Positions 31,991 through 44,465 of a stretch of 64,000 bases of DNA are shown piece by piece. The first letter of the stretch is position 1. Each line of letters opens with the position of its first letter. This stretch comes from Onchocerca volvulus (taxonomy: Eukaryota; Nematoda; Chromadorea; Rhabditida; Onchocercidae). The notes under the pieces were generated by a model. It was not told where the DNA came from and made no database searches. It worked only from the letters and a program-made list of their open reading frames with translations. Where the stretch lies: contig HG738137.1 of assembly GCA_000499405.2 (NCBI GenBank), forward strand, positions 14,191,661-14,255,660. The letters are read 5' to 3'. The position numbers and the translations under genes are program-made.

Positions 31991-34247
31991 TACACTTTCA
32001 TTTTTATAGATGAATCTTTTCTTTCCTGCATCTTTTTTTATGGAAAGAATAATTGATATTCATCCAATAATAATTAGGGCTCATTTATTCATTTGCTCAA
32101 ATAATAGACAATATCTGTTTTTTTTTCTTTTTCAGTAATATAGTAGTGAACAAAGAATGTTCCCTTCCTTTTCTCTATCTTTTGATCATATAAAATTCGA
32201 GAAATCTCAGTAACATCAATTACGAACTTGCTCATCTTCTTTTTTGTTTGTCTCTCTTTTTGTTTTCACAATCAAACTGATATCAATAGGAAAGCAGTTT
32301 TAATCCGTTACTTTTTTTTTTCTTTTTCATATCTTTTGTGTTTTTTTTTTTTTATTCTTCGAACCTTCAACAGTTTTTCTTTTTTTTTTTTTTTTTTTTG
32401 GTAAGATTTATTGTTGTTGATATGAATTACACAGATTATAATGAAATATAAAATGAACAATGGGAACAGAAGGTAAAATGTTGAAAAGAGTAATGATTAA
32501 TTCTGTTTGATAAAACTGGTTAAGTTCAGGAAATTCTGATTTTATTCGAAACAAAATGATTGCTTCTCTTTTATTAATTTTTCTTACTATTTTGATCTTA
32601 TATAATACGATACTATATGATACAGTATGACATAGTGCAATATGATACGATACAATGAGAGGATATAGTACGAGATGATAGAGTGCGACACAATATATCA
32701 CGATACAGTACCGTACGATATAATATGATATGATAAATGACCATAGTTAACAATGATGTAAACAAATAAAATTTGTATGTTTAATTTATGCATTATCATT
32801 CTCTAACGCATGTTGCTGTTATTTGTTAATAAATTCTTTTAATTCGATAATTTTTTTTTTTTATTATTTGACAAATTAAATTCTGGTTCTCAAGAATAGA
32901 AATACAAAAGCATTTATCTGACAACGTTATATTTATAAAAAAAAAATATTTGATCATATTTATAGCTAAATTTTTGAGTGGTATTATATTATTCGATAAA
33001 ATATTTTTATTTTAATTATTTAATTAGAATTTAATTTTTGAAAGAAGAAATTTAAATCTTATTAAAAATTTTAACAATAAATTAATATTTCTTTTGGTGA
33101 TAAATGAATGGAACTTTTTTTTATTAACTTTATTTCTTATCATCTAATATGAAAATATCATGCAAACGTATTTATCTTACATCGATAATATTATTGCATG
33201 CTAATTAAGACTGGTTAGTTCAAGCAATTAATAGTCTCGGGTCATAAGTTTGGATTAGATTTTAAGATGATTATACGGCTGATTTTTTTCTGTTTTCTTT
33301 TTTTTTTTTTTTTGGTTCATTAGTAAAACGAAGCAAAAACATTTCATCGAATATTTTCGATGAAGTATTACTTTATTTTATTTATTTATTTTTTCTATTG
33401 TAAGAGTTCCTAAACCTCATCTTCAGTTAGAAAATATTGTAAAAATTATATTGATGCTAATTTTAAAATTGTTAAGTTTGTTAAGTAAGCCGAGAAAAAA
33501 ACTTGCTGAAAATTGACTTTTATTTTCTTTTTTAACTCCTAAAATTTACGTGTTGTAAAAATACTTCTAAGGAAATTAAAGTTTTTTAACAATCATCAAT
33601 TGTTCGTTTTTATTGCTTACTAATTGTTTAAATTATGAAAATTATTGAACTAATGAATTATATTACAATGTATTTAGTATTGCAAACGAAAATACAACAA
33701 AATAGTAACAAAAATACAGCTTAAACTAAATCGTCTAATAGAAATAGAAATAAATTCAAATGACACCTACTTATGAATAATGATAAAAAATTGTGATAAA
33801 AACTTTAATTAATAAAGTAAATGGATAGTGATAAAATTTTAATCGATTAAGTGAATTTTTTTATATTAAAATGCAAAATTATTCATCATAAAAATTTCAG
33901 CCTTTAAGTTTTCAATTAGGTTAAACTATTTCCCTCTTCTCTCTTCATCTCAAAAACGGTTATAAAATTATAAAAAGTGGTTGTAAATGATAGATTTCAG
34001 AAAGTGTAAAAAAAAGCATTAAGAATAGTTTTTGGAAAAATGAAATTTGTAAAAAAAGAATTTACATTTTTGCCAAAATTTTTTTTTATTTTTTGGATAA
34101 TTTTTCCTATCAGAATATTTGATTTAATTTTAATGACAAAAAAATAGAAGGGTAATTGATAATAGAAAAATTTTATGCACTGATAATAATACTGGTAAAG
34201 CAGGACGAATAAAACAGTTTCAAGACGCTATTATCAACACACACGGA
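31991..34247. other. Intergenic, AT-rich, no gene seen
   Basis: Long T runs near 32340-32400 and the GATAC-rich repeat at 32600-32736. It contains the presumed 3' UTR of the collagen gene near its right end. No coding frame with a recognisable domain. Confidence 0.55.
32600..32736. repeat. GATAC/ATATGATA cryptic repeat
   Basis: About 137 bases built from variants of TATGATACGATAC, TACAGTATGA and ACGATATAATATGATA, mostly in 5-base steps. The minus-strand open frame across it is a by-product of the repeat. Confidence 0.7.
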
Positions 34248-37200
34248 TCACGAAGCGGTAGTACGTCGTGGTGGACATGGACAATAGGATGCATCACTTC
34301 CTGGTGATCCCGGTGGACCCATTGGACCAGCGAAACCTGGTGAACCAGCCGGTCCTGGCTCACCCGGTGGTCCAGGTGGTCCTTGCTGTCCGCTGAAGCC
34401 TTGATTTCCGTCATTCCCATCCGGTCCTGGAAAACCTTGCGGTCCAATTGGTCCTTTGGGTCCGGGCTGTCCTGATTCGCCCTTGGAACCTCGTACGCCA
34501 CTTCGTCCGGGTACCCCTGGCGCACCGTTTTTGCCACTTGCACCAGGTTCACCTGAAATGAAATATTGATTAGAAATTTAAAATTATTTTTATCCGATTA
34601 TTATACTAAAATTCATTTATAGCAATTATTTGGCGTGGATAACTTGCAAAAAATGCAAAAGTTACTGTTTACCTGTTGGTCCAGGATTACCAGGTTGACC
34701 TTCAAATCCAGGTTCACCTCGATATCCAGGTGGCCCTTGTGGACCATTTTCTCCGGCTACTCCAGGTGGGCCTGGTTGACCTGAAAGTTGATATGCTATA
34801 TTAGCATACATGAATATTTCCAGCAAAAGTATTTCAATCAAATAATCGAAATAATTAACTGCTGCAAAATTTAAGTTTGTTGAAGAAAGAAGCAGGAATA
34901 CCTGGATAACCTTGTGGACCACGTGGGCAAATACGACAATTAGCCTGGATATCAATGTTAACCGCTGGATAATTACCAGGTAATCCAGGTGGTCCTGGTG
35001 GTCCAGGTTCTCCAGCAATACCATCCATTCCTGGTTCACCTGGTGAACCAGGTGGACCTGGAGGACATGATGCTGTTGGTTCACAACCTGAAAATTAGAA
35101 AATCTCATCTAAAACATTCGTATTATATCATCGGGAAATTTCATTTAAGAACTATGAAATATGGGCAGGAATTATTTAAATTAATATCGATACATTGACA
35201 TTTAATTGATTTTAAATTAAAAACTTTTTTAATGTCTCAAATATAATTTAAATCGCTTTATAATTTTCATCTCCCCCCCCTTTTCATAAACTATTTAAAT
35301 TTTAAAGAAAAATGTACAAATTATTTGTATTTTTAGACGAAAAAATACTTTTATTTAAAATGAAAAAAAAAAATGAAAACGCTGTATAAATAAAATTGTA
35401 AATGTTCGTTGTGTTTTTCACACAAAATTGTATAGTTCTTTATCGATTGTTTTGAAATTTTGAGACAATGTTGTATTCGAACAGACGCGTGTTTCCATGT
35501 AAATATACCTACTTTTTTTACCTGTCCGTAAAGAAAAACATGTTTCCCGCCAAAACGCTCCGATAAGAAGATAATCAATGATTGGTTGACGGAAGTGAAG
35601 TCAACCAGTCAATGATTCACTGTTAAATAATAGTCAACAAATAATCTAGGTAGATAAAACTGTAAATATTCGTTGTGATTCTTCACATAAAGTTTCAAGT
35701 TTTTCATCGATTGATTTGAAATTTTGAAAAAAATGCTACATTTGAATGGGCGCGTGTTTTTGTATCGATACACCTACTTTCAGATAGGTCAAAGATGAAG
35801 GAAGTAAGTGAGCGGACATTTTCATTTATATAGACTAGCTGGAGGTCACGTAGAGCGTGATCGGGTACAACTATTAAAAAATTAGAAAAAAAGAAACAAT
35901 TTACGGCATTGTCCTGGAAATGCTAGGTCCCGTTTCTCTCGATACATGGCAAATGATGAAGAATCAAGTGCAATACTTTGACCCTTTTTTTGGATATAAA
36001 TTTCATCTTGCATTCCGCGAAATTCTTCCATATCCTGAATAATTAAAATCCATCAAAACTTCTAATTGAGTAATTAGTATTGATATCAAATCATAGCAAT
36101 ATTAATGACATTTTTACATTCTTACTTATGATTTATGCAAATATAATAAAATGTTCTATTCAATTGTCTATTGAAGTTAAATATTGATGGAATTTCAAAA
36201 ATTTTATTGATGTTTATCATTATATGATCAACAACGTTGTAATGTATGGTAAAAAAATTTCTTTTTTTTTCTAATCAACCGATAAATATCGTCTCCATCT
36301 TTTTTGATTTTTTATTATTAGAGCAAATTGCTATTTTTTCAATACTAAGGTAATTTTTTGTTAATTTGTTTGGTTTTCAGAGTTTCTTCTAATTTGTTTT
36401 TGATCTAAATTTTTTCTTTTTATCATTACTAATATTATGAAAAAATATGATTGATTCAGATTATTAAAACAAAATTGACAACAAATGACTCAAAATTTTC
36501 AATAATCCATTTTTCGAAATCCATGACATGCATTCCAAAAGGTGTTTAGAATGTAAACTATTGGCAATAAAATGTCCCATATTTTTTGTACAAATTATTT
36601 CGAAAAAATAAAAAGCTCCAATGAATGAATTAATTTTTTGATTGAATTTTTCACATACCAATATTTTTATTAGAAAATATGAATAAAAAATGATTTAAAA
36701 GGAAGAAAATAATTCGGAAGTTTTTTATTAATTAAATGAGAAAATAAAATAACGGAAAAATAGATTCTTCGATTTTAGTTGTGAATAAATTTTGAGTAAT
36801 TAAATATTGCATATGATAATATGTATAATTTTTAAATAATATACATGTATGTATATGAGAACATATTACAAACATGCAACTAAATTAGCTTTATATAATT
36901 CTTATTAATTTAGTAACAGTTATCCATATCTTCATTAATTTCTAACAAATTTTGCAATTTTCTTTGTGTAAAATTTCAAAATATTTAAATACCATAACAG
37001 ATGTCTATTTGAGATTATTTCGAATTTTTGTTATTTTTGAAAGGATTCAATGTTATTTGCTTAATATTTCAAAGTATTTAAATTCCGTAGCATCCCAATT
37101 CAAATAACATTGAATTTTTCAAAATATTTGAATACTATAACAACATCTATTTGAGATAATACAGTATTTTTCATGACGAAATATTGAAATATCGTACTAC

Positions 37201-37644
37201 ATATCTATGTGAGATTATATCGGATTTTTTGACGTAATATTTCAAAATATTGAAAATATTCAAAGTATTTGTGTAATATTTCGAAGAATTAAAACTGTTC
37301 AAAGTATTTGTGCAATATTTCAAAGTATTTAAAGAATTCAAAATAGTTTTGTAATATTACAAAATATTTAAATGCTATAATATTTATTTGGAGGACGGAA
37401 TAATATTTTTTTTTTGTAATATACTTCGAAACATTTAAATATCATATTATTAATTGAGATGATATCGGATTTTTGTGAACTATTTCAAAATACTTAAATA
37501 CTTAAACACCGTAATACATACCAATTCGAGATCATTTCGAATTTCCGAGATCTTATTGTATAAGGTAGGAAGAAAAATAAGACATGCTATCAATGAACAT
37601 ATGCTAAATCCTATCGCTGAATATGCTGCAAAATGCGCCGACAT
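34248..37644 (-). CDS. Cuticle collagen
   Basis: Secreted structural collagen of the nematode cuticle, made by the hypodermis. Exons 37644-37522, 36034-35905, 35087-34902, 34780-34673 and 34552-34248 sum to 283 codons plus TGA. Exon 1 encodes a cuticle-collagen N-terminal domain with a membrane-spanning segment ([16 protein letters not shown], about residues 14-29). Exon 2 carries a subtilisin-type cleavage motif REKR (73-76). Short Cys clusters (CRCEPTASC, CRIC) flank Gly-X-Y blocks, which are broken by a non-collagenous [10 protein letters not shown] stretch. The C-terminus ends [20 protein letters not shown] acceptor lies 10 bases upstream of the ATG, as expected for trans-splicing. The exact C. 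elegans counterpart was not determined. Confidence 0.93.
35383..35545 (+). mobile_element. Helitron 5'-end fragment in collagen intron 2
   Basis: Begins TGTATAAATAAAATTGTAAA, matching the start of the copy at 30899. It continues with TCGATTGTTTTGAAATTTTG and GAACAGACGCGTGTTT, the same subterminal phrases as the other copies. It is truncated: the following sequence (35541-35620) is different. Confidence 0.6.
35575..35615. repeat. Inverted repeat inside collagen intron 2
   Basis: TCAATGATTGGTTGAC (35575-35590) pairs with GTCAACCAGTCAATGA (35600-35615) at 14 of 16 positions across a 9-base loop. It sits between the two Helitron pieces. Confidence 0.6.
35645..35875 (+). mobile_element. Short Helitron copy with 3' hairpin
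   Basis: 5' part GATAAAACTGTAAATATTCG then ATCGATTGATTTGAAATTTT and GGGCGCGTGTTTTTGTAT, parallel to the neighbouring fragment. The 3' part TATATAGACTAGCTGGAGG is followed by a small hairpin, TCACG (35846-35850) with CGTGA (35856-35860), and GATCGGGTACAACTA. The 3' part matches the 3' end of the copy at 31625-31698. It ends about 30 bases from the exon 2 donor of the collagen gene. Confidence 0.6.
36960..37500. repeat. Decayed 60-75 bp tandem repeat in collagen intron 1
   Basis: The phrases ATTTCAAAATATTTAAATAC, ATAACA..TCTATTTGAGAT and TCGGATTTTTTG recur about seven times with drift and small indels. It occupies the part of the intron next to exon 1. Confidence 0.65.
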
Positions 37645-40600
37645 ATTTGCCAGCCTGAAATTAAGAAAAGCAAAAAAGGATAATTATAAAAAAACACAAT
37701 GATTATTTCTAAAAAAACACAACTGTTTCAAAAAGACAATGATTATTTCAAAAAAGGATTGATAAATTTGTTAATCATTTCTTCTAACAAAATAAAAAAA
37801 TTAGAAATACAAATTAGAGTAAAGTAAAGACAAGCTAATTATTAGATAATCATTTGTTAGATAATCAATAATCATATATTAATTAATCAATTGATATATT
37901 GTAAAATATTTTCAACAAAAGTAACTAAATTCATTTCTATAATTTTTTTTTTATTTCTCAGATAAGATAGGGAAATTACTACGGTAAAATTAAACACGAT
38001 ATTAGGTAATCAATATATGAATTGAAAAATTGTGTAATCATCGATGATCATATAAAGGATCGAAGAAGAATGGATAAGAAGAAATTTCTATTTTTTTTTT
38101 TTTTTTTTTTTATAATTGATTGTTGGAGCTTTTATTCTAAACAAAGGAAAAAAGAAAAAAATTTTTGTTCATCACAAATGCAGTGGAACATTATTTTTTA
38201 AAATTTTATAATTATCGAAACAAATTTTTTCTTTAAATTATTCACATTAATGATTTCGTCCATTTCAAAATTTTTTTCAAATTTATTTTATGTTAAAATG
38301 AAATTTTAATGTAAAAATGTACAATAAAAATATCGATCGAATGAAGTAAAAATTGTCAGTATACTTTGTTTTAAAAATGAGAAAATATTTCGGGATGGAA
38401 TGTTCCGGTAGAAAAAAAACTGTTTCGGTTGAAAAAAAAATTTTTTTTTTCGTTAAGATTCGTAAAAACTTGTTTGCAATTATTGTTATCTTGTTGAAAA
38501 TTTCAACGGTGCCTTTTTTTCGTGCTTCTGAAATCACAATTTTTTGATTCGTTTTCTTTTCGTTTTTTTTTTTTTTTTTTTCAAAAATTTATTTAAAGCC
38601 TTTTTGGGCATAGAAAATATTTATTTATTAATTATTACTTTAAATTTCAAAAAAAAGAGAAAGAAATTTTAAATAATAATAATTTCTTACAAAGTAAAAT
38701 TCTCAATTATTATTTGATAATATTAATTCTAAAATCGAGTATTTAATTAAAATTACTTGGTCGAATGAAAGAGGGAACTTAACAGATACATACTAACAGT
38801 TTTTGTTTTCCCGAAATTTTTCGATTAATTCAGAATTTATATTTGAAATCTAAAATATCGCGTTTAATTTAAGACATAAATTTATTGAAACAGATTGAAA
38901 TATCAAAATCTTCTCATTTAATGTTGGATCAACTAAGCCCTCATTTTACCGAATGAAAGAAATAAATTTAAGGATATTGAATGATACAAGACAACTATTT
39001 CATGTTTATCACTAACTGATTAATTTAGGTAAAAATATGAAAACATAAAAACCTGAAGAAAATTTAACTAAAAAAATAAAAAAGTTAACAGTATCAGTTT
39101 ATACTTATTTTATCAAAAGAAGATAAATTAGGGTTGGAATATATTCATAAAGGGAAAACTCATAAGCTTAATTAACTTTAATTGTATAAATATTGCTAAA
39201 AGTCTGTTAAACTTAATATTTCCGTTTTGAATGCATGAAAATGTCAATTTCCATAAGTGAGAAATCTATCAAGACGGACGTCATATAATTGTCAATGAAC
39301 CAAGAAAATTAAATTTTTCAGGATGTAAAAATAGCACATACAAATGATATACATTATTGTTGTAAAAAAAAAATTATAAAATTCTGCGATAAAAAATGAA
39401 AATTTCTAGGGTAATTACGTCGATTACGTGACAAATAAGTACTAGTAATACATGGCAATAAAATTTGTATGAAAAATAAATAAATTTTCGTATAGTATAA
39501 TTATTGTAAACAAAACAAAAACAACCACCACACCAAGAAAAATCAAAAAAATCCGAGCAAAAACAAAATCATGAAAAAAAAAGCAAAAAATACGTAATAA
39601 ATGCATATTTTACGTATTAAATATTAGTTAATCTTGAAATAATTTCATTAAAAAAAAAAAATAATGATGATCTACATCCATAAAATTTATTTATTTTTTC
39701 TCATTTTCCATTTTTTTTATAATTTCTAAAACTTCAAAATTTTGATGTCAAATAAATCACAACAATTTTTCACGCTCTGCTTAATTGGCTAAAATCAGTT
39801 TAAATTCAAAATTTAATTAAAAAAGGTGTTCCCTCGCATAGCACGAAATTTAACCACTCGTTAATTAAAATCATTCCTATATTACCCTAGTTTTAATTAA
39901 CAAGTAATTAAATTTGACAATAAATTTTTCTATTTTTTTTTTTTTTTAAGAATAATTTCAAAAGATTAATTGTAAATTTAATGATATTTATGGAATAGAA
40001 AATTGTTTTTTTTTTTTTTAAATTAATTACCAATTCGAATGAATTGTTTATTCTTTTTAATAGGGGAAAAGTTTGATCAAATTTTCCTGCAATCATTAAA
40101 ACAAAATGAATGAAGTGATAAATGATAGAATGAAATATTTTCAACATAGCCTATGATCAAATACCCGGTATTTCTATCAATTTTCTCTCGATATAAACAT
40201 GCACTGATTCATCAAAATATTTCAATTTATAAAATATCCGGGATTCTTTTCGTTTTCTCCCGATATACGAACAGATAGATTTATTAAACTTTTCAACTAA
40301 TTCATTTATAACTGAATGTATCCATCAAAATTTGTTTGAATTATGATGATAAATATTTGTATTGATTTCAGTAATTTTGAGATACATTTATTGATTATTG
40401 GAATATCAATTTTTTGCACGCGTATAATTTTGTCTTATATTAAGTATCAAATTAATCAATTACGCTAAATTCTAATAACTTGAAATGTGTAATCAACCGT
40501 TATCAATTCATCATTAAAATTATCTTATTGTCATTATCATTGCCATTCTTCTATTAGTTCGTCATTTAAAATTATTTTATCATCGTTATTATTGCCATTA

Positions 40601-42463
40601 AAATTCTTAATCAAACTAAAATTAAACCAATCAATATAAAGCGACGATTAATCATAAAAGTAACATGCATCAACTTATTATAAATGTCTTGCAATTTATG
40701 TCACTGATAATTCTATTGAAATTGAATTCTAAATCATTACATTAAAATTCTCTCAATCATTTAAATGTTAAACAAACGTCAAGCTTAATTAGCTTAATTT
40801 CATTAAAAAATCGGTGAGAGGATAAGATAATAAATAAAATGAATCCAACAAAAACCGAAGGACAGTAGTGACGAAGATTTACAAAAAACACAAAATACAA
40901 ATACAAATGATTTGAAATCGATTTTCAATAAATATAGAATCACCTCAAATTTTCAATTTTTTTCAGAAAAAAAAAAACAGTTCGAAGATTTTTTTCTTTG
41001 TGGCGTAGGATTTTGAAGAAGAAATCTAGCAATTAGATGTGAATAAAGAAAACGAAACAAATTAACAAGTAGTTTTTCGAGAAAATTTATCCTGATTGAG
41101 ATTTTATATACATTAAATTTAAAAAATGGCATTATTTATATAACGAAGCATTCGAATCATTATTTAGTAATGAAGTTGAACCTGTTTCCTTTTGACCATC
41201 AACAAATTTAAAATTTTAAAAATGCCCAAAGGCAAAATGAAAATGCAAATTGCCGACCTTTTCCTATCTTGAATTTTCCGCCGACTATTTCTTAATCCAT
41301 TCTTACGGGTCACCTTTCTCATGAAAAATAAGAAAAAAAAAAGAACGAAAACGGAAAAAATGAAAAAGAGAAATGAACAAAAAATAGAAAAAAAAAAACA
41401 AAAGTAATGGAGTTTTATTGTTAATTACAATATGGCAGATCATTAAAAAAAAAATTTCTCTAGAAAGAAATAAAAGAAAACAGTAATCGAAAAAACAAGT
41501 AATGGAATTTTGTTGTTAATTGTAGTTTGATGATATTTTTTTTTAAATGCTATTTTGATCAAACTCATTTTATACTTGATGCTTCATTTTTCTTTTCTAT
41601 TTATTTAAAATTTAAATTCGAAAAAAATTTTTCCGGAATAATTTTTGCTTAATCCATTTCACTACAAAAAGGAGTTTAACTGTCTTGAAGCATAATGTAA
41701 TTATTTCTAATTAATGATAAAGTGATAGCATTTACTTGTTTCTCAATCGTTTAAAATTGATGCGGTTTTATTATCATGATTTAACTTGATTACCATAACT
41801 TAATTACAGATAATTAATATCGAAAGATGTGCGCCAAAATTAGCGCTACAATATATTCACTAAATATGTTTTGTCGTCAACAGACAAGTTGATCGTTTGA
41901 CTGGAACGAAATAATAATTTGATCGGATTTCATGATCAGATATATTATTATCTGGTACAGAGTCTGATTTTTTTATACGGAATAAATTTAGAAAAAAATT
42001 AATTGGACGATTAATCATTATCCATTAATTAATGCTATTGTTTTTCCAATAAGTTTGGAAAATTATTCGAAATAAGGAGATTTTTTGCAGAAAAACTAAT
42101 TAAATTGTGGGAGCAATGAACGAAAAAACAAGAGATAATTCTTGAATTAAATATTTTTTTACTTTCTAAAGAAACGATTGTTTATAATTTAAACTAAACG
42201 GAAAAATTAAGAAATTCTGGAATATATTATTGCAATCATTCGATTATTTAGATAGATCCAAAATAACTATAAGAGCTTAACTAATAAATTAATGAGTTTA
42301 AAAAAAGTATCGAAAGTGATAACTTTTACAAATTTAATAACAAATGTACACTTTAAATAAAATAAACATTTCTCAAAAACATATTAAATAAACAAAATCA
42401 AAAGCCAATAAAAATGAAAAAGAATTCATGAAATATGTAATTTACTATTAGTTGTTGACTTCG

Positions 42464-42494
<31 letters not shown>

Positions 42495-42851
42495 TCAAAA
42501 ATGAATAAAATGAGAATAAAATTAAAAACAAGAAATGATGTAAAAAATAAAAAGAATGAATATGATTAAATTTGCGAATTGAAATAGTGTTGTCTTAAAT
42601 TGACGCCATCTTAGAATCGACATTTGTGATGATTTAATATGCCATCAATCATTATTATCATACTACAAAAAGAAAACATAAAATATGAAAACAATGATAA
42701 CTAAAATAATAATAATATTAATATTAATGATAAAAATAAAAATAATAACAATAATAATAAATGATAACAACAATAACAATGATATTATTATTTTTTATTG
42801 TTATCAACAACAACAGCAATAACGATGATAAGAAACGGATATTCATTACGG

Positions 42852-43095
42852 ATATTGCAAAATACATAAATACATTTACATTTACATATAATCTTATAAA
42901 TATGTAAACAATAACAATAAGATTCAATAGAGCAATAATAATAAGAAATAGACAAGAAATTTATATTACGAACATTACAAAATACACGAATATACATTTA
43001 TATTTTATAAGAACTTTATAAATTTGAAAATTTGTATTTACATATAGAACTTTACAAATATTTAAACAATAGTAGTAAAGAAAACAATAACAGTA
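42852..43095. repeat. Diverged repeat, two copies
   Basis: The phrase ATTACAAAATACAC then ATACATTTATATT then ACATATAA...TTTATAAATATG then AAACAATAACA appears from 42852 and again, with an insertion, from about 42974. A third copy is at 43687-43770. Confidence 0.55.
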
Positions 43096-43151
43096 AAAGC
43101 AATAAAATGACAAAAAACGTTTATAAGTTATGAGCATTAAAAAATATTTGT

Positions 43152-43503
43152 TGGAGACAGAAGAAAATCTGATGGCTGTAAAGAATCGATTCTGACGTGC
43201 AAATCGATCATCTAAAGATCAACTCGAATAATCTAGTAGCTAGTTCCGTCTGAAATTTTCTTCAGCTAAAGTACGTAATGAAGCTGTTATATTCGGTAAA
43301 GCGAATGATTAGAGGAATTTTGGGACGAAACGTCTTCAACCTATTCGCAAACTTTCAAATAAAATTTGACGTCTCGTTTGCTTGAATGAAGCATAGAAAT
43401 TGAATATGTGCTCCAAATGAGCCATTTTTAGTAAGCAAAACTAGCGCTGTGGGATGAAACAAACATTAAGTTAAAATATAAATCTTCCGCTCAAGCATCA
43501 TCC
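43152..43503 (+). pseudogene. Degraded 28S rRNA fragment
   Basis: About 350 bases colinear with a conserved internal part of eukaryotic 28S rRNA. Recognisable phrases in order: TTCTGACGTGCAAATCGATC, ATCTAGTAGCTAGTTCCGTC, GGTAAAGCGAATGATTAGAG, TCAACCTATTCGCAAACTTT, GTGCTCCAAATGAGCCATTT, AAACTAGCGCTGTGGGATGA and AACATTAAGTTAAA. Differences from functional 28S are mainly G to A and C to T changes plus small deletions (for example around 43218 and 43268). There is no 18S, 5.8S or other 28S sequence beside it, so it is a stray, non-functional copy. Similarity was judged from memory of 28S sequence. Confidence 0.88.
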
Positions 43504-43686
43504 ATTTTCAGGGCTAATTGATTTATTATTGTCAAATATATCTGTTGATGTTTCTGTTCCAAAAATATATTTGTTCATGAATAACAAGCATAAATATATT
43601 TATTAATTTCTATATTTATAGAAAATAACAAAAAGAAAAAACAAAAACAATGATAATAATAATAAGAACAAATGCATTTACATTAA

Positions 43687-43770
43687 AAATATTACAAAAT
43701 AAACAAAAACATTTATATTCACATATAACTCCATAAATATGCAAACAATAACAGCAACAACACCAATAAC
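43687..43770. repeat. Third copy of the repeat flanking the 28S fragment
   Basis: ATTACAAAATAAACAAAAAC then ATTTATATTCACATATAACT then CCATAAATATGCAAACAATA then ACAGCAACA, parallel to the copies at 42852 and 42974 on the other side of the rRNA fragment. Confidence 0.55.
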
Positions 43771-44289
43771 AGTAACAACCATTCGTACAAAGAAATGAAA
43801 CATTTGATTATATCCTTTTTTTTCTTTTCACCACCCATTCTTTAAAAATTTTGAGATTGACATTTCAGAATGCTCAAATACGTTTATATCCGAATGAATT
43901 TATATTTGTTTTTCATGAGAAGAGTTGAAATGACTGTCAACAGGTTTTATTGGGATAAATAACATGAATTTTGTTTATCCATTCAAAAACAAATTCATGG
44001 ATATATATTTATCATCACTGTCAACTTTTATTTTCAAAATTTATTGCTTATGTTCAAAAAAAAAAAAAAAAAAAAAGAATGAAAAATAGGAAAAGAAATG
44101 AAGAAAAATAAAGGAAAAAGCATAAAAGATGATTATTGAATCAAATGTAATGATTGTTTCGAGATATTTTCATTATTTTATTGTTATTATTATTATTATT
44201 TCTATTTTTATTTTTGTTTTTATTACTATTACTATTATTATTACTATTTCGTTTCTTTTGGATTTTTTTCAAAAAAAAAAAAAAAAAAC

Positions 44290-44465
44290 AACAATGAAAT
44301 AATAATAACTACAACAACAGCAACAACAACAACAACAGAAACAACAACAAAAATAACAGTAACAACAATGACAATAACAACAATATCAACAAGAACAACA
44401 GCGATGACAATAACAATAATAACAATAGTAATGGAAATAGCAATTACAAAACAACAACAGTATTT
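44290..44465 (+). repeat. AAC-rich microsatellite
   Basis: Imperfect array of AAC, CAACAG, AATAAC and GACAATAAC units, longest pure part CAACAACAACAACAACAG near 44320. Confidence 0.8.

Noticed and set aside
34220..35198. Other long frames over the collagen exons
   Set aside because: Repetitive Gly-Pro codons keep alternative frames open. Only the Gly-X-Y frame connects across the splice sites.
42724..42997. Two overlapping minus-strand frames rich in Ile, Tyr and Val
   Set aside because: Products of ATA/AAC-type simple repeats; no splice context and no domain.
43152..43503. Bacterial (for example Wolbachia) 23S or mitochondrial rRNA insertion
   Set aside because: The ordered phrases match eukaryotic cytoplasmic 28S, including GATTAGAG and TCAACCTATTC, not bacterial 23S.
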